In this document: piece after piece, positions 53,323 to 62,817 of the stretch
Position numbering within the stretch: position 1 is the stretch's first letter
Layout: every line of letters starts with the position of its first letter
Assembly (NCBI RefSeq): GCF_014646095.1
Contig: NZ_BMMU01000014.1
Location: 124,001-188,000, forward strand
Reading direction: 5' to 3'
Length of the DNA stretch: 64,000 nt
Source: Streptomyces lacrimifluminis
GTDB lineage: Bacteria > Actinomycetota > Actinomycetes > Streptomycetales > Streptomycetaceae
Position numbers and translations under genes: made by a program
Notes under the pieces: generated by a model
What the model was told of the DNA's origin: nothing
What the model saw: only the letters and a program-made list of their open reading frames with translations
The model's database searches: none

Positions 53323-53796
53323 CTAATTACTATGCCCCGGAGCTGGGTCACTTCCCCGGGCGTCCACCAACTCCACGGCGTTGCCCTCCGGATCGGCCCA
53401 GAAGCTGATCCGCCGGCCGCGCGCGAGGACGACGACCGGATCCGACAGGGGCCTGGCCCCCGCGGCCGACAGCGCCGCCACCACCGGGTCCAAGTCGTCC
53501 ACGTGGAAGGTGAGATACGACAGCCCCGGACGCCCGGTCGACAAGGGCTCCACAGGTGGCGACACCGGGACCGCCCCCTGGTCCGACCGGGGAAGGATCA
53601 ACTTGACACACCCCCCTGAGGGCACCCGCAGCCAGACGACCACCAGCTCGCCGCCGAGCCCTGCCGGACCCCCGATCGACTCCGGTACGCGCGAGCGGTG
53701 CTCGACGCGACAGCCGATGACGTCGCAGTAGAAGCGCTCCATCACCCGCACGTCCCGCACCACCACACCCACCTCGAACGGCCGGGTCACGACCAT
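53323..53796 (-). CDS. VOC-family (glyoxalase-like) protein
   Basis: A 157-residue single-domain vicinal-oxygen-chelate protein. The pattern is FEVGVVVRDVRVMERFYCDV at the start, LSYLTFHVDDLD in the middle, and the C-terminal SFWADPEGNAVELVD with the metal-ligand Glu. The usual first His appears replaced by Glu-Val-Gly, so metal binding may differ. It could be an isomerase, lyase or binding protein for a pathway intermediate. ATG 53796 is used. It is divergent from the first Rieske gene. Confidence 0.75.
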   Translation of the reverse strand: MVVTRPFEVGVVVRDVRVMERFYCDVIGCRVEHRSRVPESIGGPAGLGGELVVVWLRVPSGGCVKLILPRSDQGAVPVSPPVEPLSTGRPGLSYLTFHVDDLDPVVAALSAAGARPLSDPVVVLARGRRISFWADPEGNAVELVDARGSDPAPGHSN

Positions 53797-53945
53797 CACA
53801 CCCACCCCCACGCGACAGCGAGCTGCGACTTCGACACTTTCTATTGACAGAGCACACTAAGTCCTGTTGTCGTTTCGGACACAACCCAGCTGTCGCATTC
53901 AGAAGCCGGTCACCGGCTCGCGGCTGGGGAGAATGTGAGGACATC

Positions 53946-55262
53946 GTGGTCCAGACCAGTTCGCCGGAGATTCGTGAAACAGGCGCCGAGCGCAGGTCGC
54001 CGGTCTCGGCTCCGTCCGTTCCGGGCGCCCCCTCGACCCCCGAATACTCGTCGTGGATCAGCCAGGACCGATCCACCGACGCGGCATCGGAGACGATGCG
54101 GCGAGAGGCGGCGGAACTCGTCGAGCGGGTGATGGCGCACTACCGCGCCAACACCACGCACGAGGCGGACGGCCAGTGGACGGAACCCGTGGCCAACTAC
54201 CTCGACGCCGACCGCTGGCAGCGCGAGACGGACGCCGTCCACCGGAGCGTCCCGCTGCCGCTCGCCATGTCCTGTGAGCTGCCCGGGCCGAACACCTACA
54301 AGGCGATCGACGTGCTCGGCATCCCCGTGCTGATCACCCGCGACCGGCAGGGCACCGTGCACGCGATGATCAACGCCTGTCGGCACCGGGGAGCCAAGCT
54401 CCTCGAACCCGGCTGCGGGGTCTCGAAGCGGATCACCTGCCCGTACCACTCCTGGTCCTACGACCTGGCCGGGGAGCTGCGGGGCGTGTACGCCGAGAAG
54501 ACCTTCGGCGAGGTTCCGCGGGAGGGCCGCAGTCTCGTCCGGCTCCCGGCCGGGGAGCGCGCGGGCATCGTGTTCGTCTCGCTGGACCCGGCGGCCGAGC
54601 CCGACCTGGACGGCTGGCTGGGCGATCTGCTGCCGCTGCTGGAGGGCCTCCGGCTGGCGGAGTGCCACCACTACTCCACCGGCGAGCTGACCAGCCCCAA
54701 CTGGAAGGTCACCCTCGACGGGTATCTGGAGACGTACCACTTCGCCTCGCTGCACCCCAAGACGGTGTTCGAGACGAACCTCTCCAACATGATGGCCCAC
54801 GACACCTGGGGCCCCCACCAGCGCATCGCGCCGGCCCTGCGCCCCATCGCGCAGGCGGTCGACCTGCCGCCGGACCAGCGGGACCCCGGCGACTGTGTCG
54901 GCCCCATCTACTGGCTCTTCCCGGGCCTCGCCATCGCCGGTGGCTGGCGGCAGAAGATCGCCGTGTCCCTGGTGCTCCCCCGGACGGCGACCGAGTCGGT
55001 GACCCAGCAGATCATCCTGCTGCGGGAACCGGCGGTCACCGACGAGGAACGCCGGACCGCCGACCGGTTCGGCGAGTGGTTCCACGAGGTGGTCCGCGAC
55101 GAGGACTACGCGACCACCTACGGAGTCCAGCAGGGCCTGAAGGCCCTCGACGGGACCGACTTCGTCTTCGGACGCAACGAGCCCGGACTCCAGCACTTCC
55201 ACCGCACCATTCACCAGCACCTGGACAGAGGCGCCACAGCAGCCCCCAGAGCCACCAGGTGA
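53946..55262 (+). CDS. Rieske non-heme iron oxygenase, alpha subunit (first copy)
   Basis: A 438-residue ring-hydroxylating oxygenase. The Rieske [2Fe-2S] ligands are Cys145-x-His147 and Cys165-x2-His168. The mononuclear-iron histidines lie in DGYLETYHFASLHP. It would hydroxylate an aromatic or cyclic substrate, or demethylate it, with electrons from a ferredoxin. GTG 53946 with a GAGG site is used; an in-frame upstream extension is possible. No small beta subunit is adjacent. The SDR gene follows after 29 bases, as in dihydrodiol pathways. GTTGT-N10-ACAAC at 53866-53885 may be its operator. Confidence 0.9.
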   Translation: MVQTSSPEIRETGAERRSPVSAPSVPGAPSTPEYSSWISQDRSTDAASETMRREAAELVERVMAHYRANTTHEADGQWTEPVANYLDADRWQRETDAVHRSVPLPLAMSCELPGPNTYKAIDVLGIPVLITRDRQGTVHAMINACRHRGAKLLEPGCGVSKRITCPYHSWSYDLAGELRGVYAEKTFGEVPREGRSLVRLPAGERAGIVFVSLDPAAEPDLDGWLGDLLPLLEGLRLAECHHYSTGELTSPNWKVTLDGYLETYHFASLHPKTVFETNLSNMMAHDTWGPHQRIAPALRPIAQAVDLPPDQRDPGDCVGPIYWLFPGLAIAGGWRQKIAVSLVLPRTATESVTQQIILLREPAVTDEERRTADRFGEWFHEVVRDEDYATTYGVQQGLKALDGTDFVFGRNEPGLQHFHRTIHQHLDRGATAAPRATR

Positions 55263-55291
55263 ACAACCAACAACACTCGCGGGAGAACACC

Positions 55292-56083
55292 ATGGTGGCT
55301 ACGGGCAGCCTCGACGGACGTGTCGCGGTGATCACGGGCAGCACGCGCAGTATCGGCCGCGCCATCGCCGAGGCCTTCCTGGCCGACGGCGCGACGGTCG
55401 TGGTCAGCGGCCGTTCGGAGGTCAAGGGCAAGCAGGCTCTGGAGGAGATGGGCGCCGGGGACCGGGCCGTCTTCCACCCCTGCGACGCGAACAGCCAGGA
55501 GGACATCGAGGGCCTCGCCGACTTCGCCGCCGAGCGCTTCGGCAGGCTCGACATCTGGGTCAACAACGTGGGCGGCAGCTCCGGCTTCGCCCCGATCCAC
55601 CAGCTCAGCGACGAGGCGTGGCACGACGCCCTCAATCTGAACATCAACGGCTACTTCTACGGCACCCGCCGGGCACTGCCGAAGATGCTGGAGGGCGGCT
55701 GGGGTCGCATCATCAACATCTCGTCCGTGGAGGGCAAGCAGGCCAACAAGCCCGCGATCAGCCACTACATCACCAACAAGCACGCCATCCACGGCCTGAC
55801 CAAGGCGACCGCCTTCGAGTACGGCACCCAGGGCATCACCTGCAACGCCATCTGCCCCGGCGCCGTCGACACCGACCTCATGCGGGCCGCGGGTCCCGCC
55901 GCGGCGGAGGCCGAGGGCATCTCGTACGAGGAGTGGCTGGGCCGTTTCGCCGAACATGCCGCCACCAAGAAGATCACCACGGTCGGGCAGGTCGCGGCGG
56001 TCGCGACGCTGCTCGCGAGCGAGGCGGGCGCGGGTATCACCGGCACGCTGATCAGCGTCGACGGCGGCACGGCACAGTGGTAG
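55292..56083 (+). CDS. Short-chain dehydrogenase/reductase
   Basis: A 263-residue classical SDR resembling 3-hydroxybutyrate dehydrogenases. It has the cofactor loop TGSTRSIG near residue 17, NNVGG, the catalytic Ser and Tyr-x3-Lys in NISSVEGKQANKPAISHYIT and the following NK, and the end SVDGGTAQW. It probably oxidises the product of the Rieske enzyme. It sits between the Rieske and PEP-utiliser genes with short gaps (29 and 40 bases), so the three form one transcript. Confidence 0.9.
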   Translation: MVATGSLDGRVAVITGSTRSIGRAIAEAFLADGATVVVSGRSEVKGKQALEEMGAGDRAVFHPCDANSQEDIEGLADFAAERFGRLDIWVNNVGGSSGFAPIHQLSDEAWHDALNLNINGYFYGTRRALPKMLEGGWGRIINISSVEGKQANKPAISHYITNKHAIHGLTKATAFEYGTQGITCNAICPGAVDTDLMRAAGPAAAEAEGISYEEWLGRFAEHAATKKITTVGQVAAVATLLASEAGAGITGTLISVDGGTAQW

Positions 56084-56123
56084 GCGGGGCAGGCGCGGTT
56101 ACGGACGGCGGGAGACCTCGGTC

Positions 56124-57860
56124 ATGAAGAGCTGGATCACGGACTGGCAGCGCAGTGAGCGGCTGCCGCACTACACCCGGGCCAACGCGGGCGAGACTCT
56201 CCCGGACCCCGCCAGCCCGCTGGGCTGGACCCTGGTCTGGGGACGCGGTCTGCAGGGCTGGCGCAACGGCTTCGTCGGGTTCGGCATCTACCGCGAGGAG
56301 GAGGTGGCCGGCCCCCGACCGCCCTTCGTGGGCATGTTCGGCGGCCACTTCTATCTGAACCTGTCCCACATGCGGCTGTTCGGCATCCGGATGGGCCAGA
56401 CCGCGGACCAGATCGACGCGGCCTTCGTCGGCCAGCGCTCCGACACGCCGGTGTACGTGGCGCACCCGGACGACCAGGACGAGGAGCTGACCGGCAAGGC
56501 GGGCGCGACGCTCGGGCGGATGCTCGGCCAGGCCGGCTTCCCCGAGGCGGACGCCGACCGGGACCGGCTGCGCGCCCTGCGCCACTCGCGCCCCGACCTG
56601 ACACAGCTGTCCGACGCCGAACTGGTGGCGTACGCACGGTCGTTGCTGGACGAGGTGGAGACGACCTTCCAGCGGCACGTCGAGTCGTCGCTGCCCGCGT
56701 CCGTCGGACCGGCGATCCTGGGCCCGCTGTGCGCGAGCGTGGGCCGCCCCGGCGCCATGCTCGACCTGATCGGCGGTCTGGGCGACGTCGACTCCGCCTC
56801 CCCCTCGACAGGGCTGTGGACGCTGTCCCGCCAGGTGGCGGCCTCGGCCGAGCTGACCGCGCTGTTCGACCGGGGCACGGCCGCGGTCGAGCAGGCGCTC
56901 GTTGCCGCGACCGGGGACCTGAAGGCGTTCCGTGACTCCTTCGAGGAGTTCCTGGCGGAGTCCGGCGACCGCGGCCCCAACGAGTGGGACATCCACGCGC
57001 TGTCCTGGGAGGCGGCGCCCGTCCAGGCACTGGCCCTGGTCGACCGCATCCGGCACAGTGCCGACGACGACTCCCCGGCCGCCCGCCGGACGCGGCTCAC
57101 CGAGGGGCGCGAGCGGACGGCGCGCGAGATCCGGGCCGCGCTGCCCGAGGAGACGCAGCCCATGTTCGACGCCGGCATGCACGCCTCCCAGGTGTGGATC
57201 CCGGCCCGCGAGCGCACCAAGGCGAACTGCGTCACCGTCGTCAACGAGATCCGCATGGCCGTACGGGAGCTCGGTCGCCGCGGCGTCGAGGCGGGGATCT
57301 TCGCCAGGCCCGAGGACGTGATGATGCTGCTGGACACGGAACTCGACGACTATGTCGCCGCCCCGGCGTCCTTCGGGCCAGTGATCGCACAGCGGCTCGA
57401 TGAGTACGCGGGCCTGTACGAGCTGGAGCCGCCGTTCTTCGTCGCCGAGGACGCGCAGACCGAGATCGACACCTGGCCGCGTCGCGCCGAGGAGCGGACC
57501 CCGGCGGCCGTCGAGGGCGATGTGCTCGGCGGTGTGGGCGGCAGCCACGGCACGTACACCGGCAGGGTGCGGGTGGTCACCGACCCGGCCTCGTGCGAGG
57601 CGCTGGAGCCCGGCGAGGTCCTGGTCGCGCCGATCACGGACGCGGCCTGGACACCGCTGTTCCTGGTCGCCGGCGCGGCCGTCGTGGACGTGGGCGCGCT
57701 CAACAGTCACGCCGTGGTGGTCTGCCGTGAGCTGGGCATCCCGGCCGTGATCTCCGTCGAGAGCGGGACGCGACGCCTGCGGGACGGCATGGTGATCACG
57801 GTCGACGGTGAGCGGGGCACGGTCACCGTGGACAGTGTCCCGGTGCCGCTCGGCAGCTGA
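56124..57860 (+). CDS. PEP-utiliser mobile-domain protein (phenylphosphate-synthase-alpha-like)
   Basis: A 578-residue protein with no ATP-grasp and no PEP barrel. The C-terminal 100 residues are the swivelling phosphohistidine domain of PEP synthases: GEVLVAPITDAAWTPLFLVA followed by His529 in NSHAVVVCRELGIPAVISVE. Residues 1-450 are helical and unlike other PEP synthase parts, in the position of the substrate domain of rifampin phosphotransferase or of phenylphosphate synthase subunit A. It needs a partner to phosphorylate His529. It lies in the Rieske-SDR operon, suggesting a role in phosphorylating a catabolic intermediate. Function is inferred. Confidence 0.75.
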   Translation: MKSWITDWQRSERLPHYTRANAGETLPDPASPLGWTLVWGRGLQGWRNGFVGFGIYREEEVAGPRPPFVGMFGGHFYLNLSHMRLFGIRMGQTADQIDAAFVGQRSDTPVYVAHPDDQDEELTGKAGATLGRMLGQAGFPEADADRDRLRALRHSRPDLTQLSDAELVAYARSLLDEVETTFQRHVESSLPASVGPAILGPLCASVGRPGAMLDLIGGLGDVDSASPSTGLWTLSRQVAASAELTALFDRGTAAVEQALVAATGDLKAFRDSFEEFLAESGDRGPNEWDIHALSWEAAPVQALALVDRIRHSADDDSPAARRTRLTEGRERTAREIRAALPEETQPMFDAGMHASQVWIPARERTKANCVTVVNEIRMAVRELGRRGVEAGIFARPEDVMMLLDTELDDYVAAPASFGPVIAQRLDEYAGLYELEPPFFVAEDAQTEIDTWPRRAEERTPAAVEGDVLGGVGGSHGTYTGRVRVVTDPASCEALEPGEVLVAPITDAAWTPLFLVAGAAVVDVGALNSHAVVVCRELGIPAVISVESGTRRLRDGMVITVDGERGTVTVDSVPVPLGS

Positions 57861-57930
57861 GTACGCCGCGGGCCCGTCGCTGCCTTCCCCATCAGCGGCG
57901 GGCCCGCGGTCACGACCGCGAAAGGAACGC

Positions 57931-58254
57931 GTGACTCTCATGGCCGAGGAAATCATCGTCGCCGGCTGGATGGACTACGAGCCCGGCGACCGCGCCACGA
58001 TGCTGGAGGCCCTCGTCGAACTGGGCCGACGGACCCGCGAGGAGGAGCCGGGCTGCCTGGACTACGCCATGACCGCCGATCCCGGCGACGAGGGGCGGAT
58101 CCGGGTGTACGAGCACTGGACCTCCCAGCAGGCCCTCGACGAGCACTTCGCCACTCCGCACATCAAGGACTTCCGGACGGCCGTGGCGGGGCTGGCCCGG
58201 GTCGGGGTCTCCCTGACGTCCCACACGGTGGCCGCGTCCCGCCCCATGCGGTGA
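57931..58254 (+). CDS. Antibiotic biosynthesis monooxygenase-fold protein (quinol monooxygenase-like)
   Basis: A 107-residue ABM-domain dimeric alpha/beta-barrel protein, with EEPGCLDYAMTADPGDEGRI and VYEHWTSQQALDEHFATPHI as the family hallmark. Members oxidise quinols or anthrones without cofactors (YgiN type). GTG 57931 has AAAGGA four bases upstream; ATG 57940 is the alternative. It is the last gene of the Rieske operon and is followed by a strong terminator. Confidence 0.85.
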   Translation: MTLMAEEIIVAGWMDYEPGDRATMLEALVELGRRTREEEPGCLDYAMTADPGDEGRIRVYEHWTSQQALDEHFATPHIKDFRTAVAGLARVGVSLTSHTVAASRPMR

Positions 58255-58273
58255 ACACGCCCCACGCGGGAAA

Positions 58274-58305
58274 ACGGCGCCCCCTGCCAGGGGGCGCCGT
58301 TTTTT
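58274..58305. terminator. Strong bidirectional terminator
   Basis: A perfect 12-bp stem (ACGGCGCCCCCT and its complement) with a GCC loop, A-rich on the left and six T residues on the right. It separates the convergent ABM and MDR genes. Confidence 0.95.
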
Positions 58306-58317
58306 CAGCACGCTCGC

Positions 58318-59364
<1,047 letters not shown>

Positions 59365-59368
59365 CGGA

Positions 59369-59584
59369 TCACTGCTCCGGCTGCGGGGGCGTACGCCGCT
59401 GGGCGAGGCGGCCGACCCAGCCGGCCATCTGGAGGTCGGCGTGGCGCAGTTCGCCGGACTGCCACCGGGCCTGGAAGTCGAAGACGCCCTGCGCCCCGGT
59501 CCCGGGGTCGGTGACCTCGACCAGTCCGTCCTCGGTGAGCCGGTACACATGCCCGGTCAGCGGGTGGATCACTTGCTTGGACAC
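59369..59584 (-). CDS. Small conserved-looking protein of unknown function
   Basis: A 71-residue soluble protein with HPLTGHVYRLTEDGLVEVTD, then a GVFDFQARWQSGEL stretch. I do not recognise it. The GTG start has a GTGAGG site. It lies seven bases after the ferredoxin gene and four before the MDR gene, so it is clearly part of the operon. It may be an accessory subunit of the Rieske system. Confidence 0.65.
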   Translation of the reverse strand: MSKQVIHPLTGHVYRLTEDGLVEVTDPGTGAQGVFDFQARWQSGELRHADLQMAGWVGRLAQRRTPPQPEQ

Positions 59585-59591
59585 GGGGGCC

Positions 59592-59906
59592 TCACTCCTG
59601 CACTCGGCGGCGCACGCCGCGCTTGGTCACGGTCACCGGGCCCTCGACCCGGAGCCGGCAGGCGAGCCGGGTCAGGCCGTCCACCGGCCTGCGCAGGGCC
59701 TCGATGCCCTCGCGCTCCAGCGGGCCCACCGGGGAACAGTTCTCGGCGCCCTCCTCCACCTGCACGAAGCAGGTACGGCAGGTGCCCTTGCCGCCGCAGA
59801 CGGTGGGCCAGCGGTAGCCGAGTCGCTGGGCGGCGGTGAACAGGTCCTCACCGTCGAGGACTTCGAGCTCCTCGCCCAGGGGCCTGACCGCCACCCGGTG
59901 GGTCAC
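59592..59906 (-). CDS. 2Fe-2S ferredoxin (plant/xylene-monooxygenase type)
   Basis: A 104-residue [2Fe-2S] ferredoxin. The cluster ligands are in VCGGKGTCRTCFVQV (C-x5-C-x2-C), with the fourth Cys in LACRLRV near the end. GTG 59906 overlaps the Rieske stop (GTGA, 59903-59906); GTG 59918 is possible. It would deliver electrons to one or both Rieske oxygenases. No flavin reductase gene for it is visible in the window. Confidence 0.9.
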   Translation of the reverse strand: MTHRVAVRPLGEELEVLDGEDLFTAAQRLGYRWPTVCGGKGTCRTCFVQVEEGAENCSPVGPLEREGIEALRRPVDGLTRLACRLRVEGPVTVTKRGVRRRVQE

Positions 59907-61309
59907 TTGTCCATCCACTGGTCGAGCGTCCGGTTGAAGTGACGGATGCGGCTCTCCTGGTAGTTGGCCAGCGTGATGCCGGGCTTGCGCATCGCCTTCA
60001 GGCCCTGCTGGACGTAGGGCAGGTTCTCGCAGTCCTGGTCGAAGACCGGCCCGAGCACGCCCAGTTCGGGGATGTCGGCGAAGAGCATCTCCTCCGGCAC
60101 CCAGCGGATCTTCGCCGGCGGCGGGATCTCGCCGGGCCGCTTCGGGGACGACATGAAGATGATCTCGGCGGTGCAGGAGTCGGGGTCGAGGCCGTTGGGC
60201 CGGAACCGGTAGATGATGTTCGACTTGGCACCGCCCCAGGGGTTGAAGTTGGGGAACAGCAAGTAGTTGATGGCGTCCAGCAGTTCGGTGTCCGGTGTGG
60301 CCGAGAAGTCCTGCGTCGAGGTGGCGGCCAGCTGTTCGCGCATCCGCTCGGCGAGGACCTGGCGGGCGGTGCCGCCGGGCGGGACGGCCGGCAGTTCCTC
60401 GCCCTCCCGCATCACCAGGTCACGGCCCTGGGCGGCGGCGTAGAACGCGCGCGAGTCGTAGAAGGTCTCCAGGACGTCCTGCTCCGTGACGGAGTCCGCC
60501 ACGTGCGGGCTGGGAGCGCCCTGGATGTTGATCATCCGGTTCCAGTTCGGCTGGTCCGCCATGACGTCGTACTGCGAGTTGGCGTCGGCGAGCCACGGCA
60601 GCATCTGCGGGTGGGTGGCGATCACGTGGAAGGACTCGATGAACGCGTCCTGGGCGATCTTCCAGTTGCAGGGCAGCACCTTGCCGATGTGCAGCGACTT
60701 GTAACGGTTCTCCAGCGGCCAGATGTAGTACTCGTCGAAGGTGCCGCGGTAACTGTCGAAGGACTCGGCGTACGGGTCCATGTTGATGAAGACGAAGCCG
60801 CGCCAGGTCGCCACCTGCGCCTCGGGAAGGGCGAACTTCTCGGGGGTGACGTGCGGGAAGTCCCAGGCGCAGGGCGGGGTCTGCATGGTGCCGTCGAGGT
60901 TCCAGGCGAAGCCGTGGAACGAGCAGCGGAACTCGCTGACGTTGCCGCCGCCGGTGCGCAGTTTGCGTCCGCGGTGCAGGCAGACGTTGACGTAGGCACG
61001 GATCTCGTCGGGGGCCGTGCGGACGACGATGAGGGAGTCGTCTCCGATCTCGTAGACCTCGTGGTCGCCGACCTCGGGTATCTCGCTCTCCAGGCAGGCG
61101 AACTGCCACACGCGCCGCCAGACCTGCCGCATCTCGCGTTCGGCCCACTCCCGGGACGTGAAGCGGGCGGTGTCGATGTCCTCGCTGCCCAGGTGGTCGT
61201 TCCGCTCGTACCGCAGGGCGGGGGGAACGGGCCGGCTGTCCTGGTCGAGGTAGTCCTGGACGGTGGGCCCGGGGCACCGCGCAGCGGCCGGCTCCGATGT
61301 TGCGTCCAT
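59903..61309 (-). CDS. Rieske non-heme iron oxygenase, alpha subunit (second copy)
   Basis: A 468-residue ring-hydroxylating oxygenase. The Rieske ligands are Cys110-x-His112 and Cys129-x2-His132. Mononuclear-iron histidines are in DAFIESFHVIATHPQ. It is longer than, and only distantly related to, the copy at 53946, and belongs to the group with a long C-terminal domain without a beta subunit. GGAGGAG precedes a double ATG; ATG 61309 is preferred. It is followed directly by ferredoxin, the 71-residue gene and the MDR gene. The substrate is unknown. Confidence 0.9.
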   Translation of the reverse strand: MDATSEPAAARCPGPTVQDYLDQDSRPVPPALRYERNDHLGSEDIDTARFTSREWAEREMRQVWRRVWQFACLESEIPEVGDHEVYEIGDDSLIVVRTAPDEIRAYVNVCLHRGRKLRTGGGNVSEFRCSFHGFAWNLDGTMQTPPCAWDFPHVTPEKFALPEAQVATWRGFVFINMDPYAESFDSYRGTFDEYYIWPLENRYKSLHIGKVLPCNWKIAQDAFIESFHVIATHPQMLPWLADANSQYDVMADQPNWNRMINIQGAPSPHVADSVTEQDVLETFYDSRAFYAAAQGRDLVMREGEELPAVPPGGTARQVLAERMREQLAATSTQDFSATPDTELLDAINYLLFPNFNPWGGAKSNIIYRFRPNGLDPDSCTAEIIFMSSPKRPGEIPPPAKIRWVPEEMLFADIPELGVLGPVFDQDCENLPYVQQGLKAMRKPGITLANYQESRIRHFNRTLDQWMDK

Positions 61310-61312
61310 CAT

Positions 61313-61677
61313 CTCTCCTCCGACAGAAACTTTAGAGTGAGTGTAGTTACCAGTCGCGGCCAGGAGCAACAGTCGCGTTGACGAGCGAACCCCGATCCGT
61401 ACGAGATCATCATGCAATTTGAGTGTTTTCCTGGAATTTCTTGCGGCGACCCTCTGCCCAAGCCCGCTGCGGCATGTCACACTCCGAGCCACTTGAGGCT
61501 GTAGGTCCTCATAAGTTTCTCCGTTCCGGGACGATCTCTGCCGTTCCGGCCCCGTCTCGCGGCGTTCCCGCCCCGGGGCACCACACCATCGGTCCGCCTG
61601 ACCGAGCCGACCGCCGCGAACGCGCAAGCGACGCGGGTCCCGGCAGCGCAGGCGACACACCTCGGGAGTACTCAACG
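61313..61677. promoter_or_regulatory. Divergent promoter region between the Rieske and transporter genes
   Basis: 365 bases without a gene. An unusually AT-rich stretch (61400-61440) marks a likely promoter. CAGTCGC occurs twice (61351-61357, 61370-61376), and AGTTACCAG (61346-61354) resembles the AGTAACCAG part of the E1alpha operator at 53287-53295. Confidence 0.45.
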
Positions 61678-62817
61678 ATGAGTTCCAGACCCCGCCACGC
61701 GGTCCGCCGTACCCTCACCGCGATCGTCCCCGTCGCCTCCCTGCTCACCCTGGCGGCGTGCGGCAGCGGCGCCACCACCGCCGACTCGACGCAGGCGGCG
61801 GCACCCGGCTCCCCCGGCCTGACCGCGGCCCGCGCTGCCCTGGCGACGTTCTCCGAGCGCCCGGCCGCGATCTCCGTGACCCAGCCCGTCGGCAAGCCGA
61901 TTCCCCGGGGCAAGAAGATCGACTTCATCCTCTGCGGTGTCCAGTCCTGCAAGGACCTCGCCGACTTCTTCACCGAGGCCGCCGGGGAACTCGGCTGGCA
62001 GGTGAAGCAGATCGCCACCCAGGGCACCCCGGAGTCCGTCCAGGCCGCCTACGAACAGGCCCTGCGCGACAAGCCGGACGCCGTCATCGCCTCCGGCTTC
62101 CCGCGTGCCGTCTACGCCAAGCAGCTGGCGCAGCTGAAGGCCGCCGACATCCCCGTCATCCAGTCCAACGCCGACGACGTGCTGGGCGACGGCATCTCCC
62201 TGCTGAAGAACGGCCCGGAAGACGTCGCCGTCCAGGGCGAGATGCTCGCTTCCTGGGTGGTGGCGAACAGCGGTGCCAAGGCGGACACCGTCTACTTCGA
62301 TCTGCCGGCGTACACGATCCTCAAGCCCGTCAAGGACTCCTTCGCCACCAAATACAAGGAGTGGTGCGCCGGTTGCGGGCTGGACAACGTCGACGTACCG
62401 ATCACCTCGGTGGGCAAGGACATGCCGGACCGGGTGGTGTCCTACCTCCGGTCGCACCCGAAGGTGACCCATGTCGTCTTCTCACTGGGTCTGCTCAACG
62501 TCGGCGTGCCGGCCGCGCTGAAGACCGCAGGCGTCACCGGCAAACACATCGTGGTCAACGTCGGTGACGCGCAGAACTACCAGTACATCCAGAGCGGTCT
62601 CACCGACGGCGCCATGGCGCTGAACTCGCACGAGACGGCGTGGCTCCAGGCCGACGCGCTGGCCCGGCACTTCACCGGCCAGCCCATGGACGTGGACCAG
62701 CAGGCGGCGCTGCCCAACATGCTCGTCACCAAGGACAACCTGCCCTCGGCCGACGGCGACTTCCCGATCGTCGAGGACTACCAGAAGCAGTTCAAGGCCC
62801 TGTGGGGACTGAGTTGA
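61678..62817 (+). CDS. Sugar-type ABC transporter substrate-binding lipoprotein (RbsB-like)
   Basis: A 379-residue periplasmic-binding-protein family 4 lipoprotein. The lipobox is TLAAC near residue 28. The body has IDFILCGVQSCKDLADFFTE and the two-domain pattern of ribose-type binding proteins (DAVIASGFPRAVYAKQL, HIVVNVGDAQNYQYIQSG). ATG 61678 with a GGGAG site is chosen to give the signal. It is divergent from the second Rieske gene, so it probably captures the pathway substrate, which may be a glycosylated or cyclic polyol compound. Confidence 0.88.
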   Translation: MSSRPRHAVRRTLTAIVPVASLLTLAACGSGATTADSTQAAAPGSPGLTAARAALATFSERPAAISVTQPVGKPIPRGKKIDFILCGVQSCKDLADFFTEAAGELGWQVKQIATQGTPESVQAAYEQALRDKPDAVIASGFPRAVYAKQLAQLKAADIPVIQSNADDVLGDGISLLKNGPEDVAVQGEMLASWVVANSGAKADTVYFDLPAYTILKPVKDSFATKYKEWCAGCGLDNVDVPITSVGKDMPDRVVSYLRSHPKVTHVVFSLGLLNVGVPAALKTAGVTGKHIVVNVGDAQNYQYIQSGLTDGAMALNSHETAWLQADALARHFTGQPMDVDQQAALPNMLVTKDNLPSADGDFPIVEDYQKQFKALWGLS

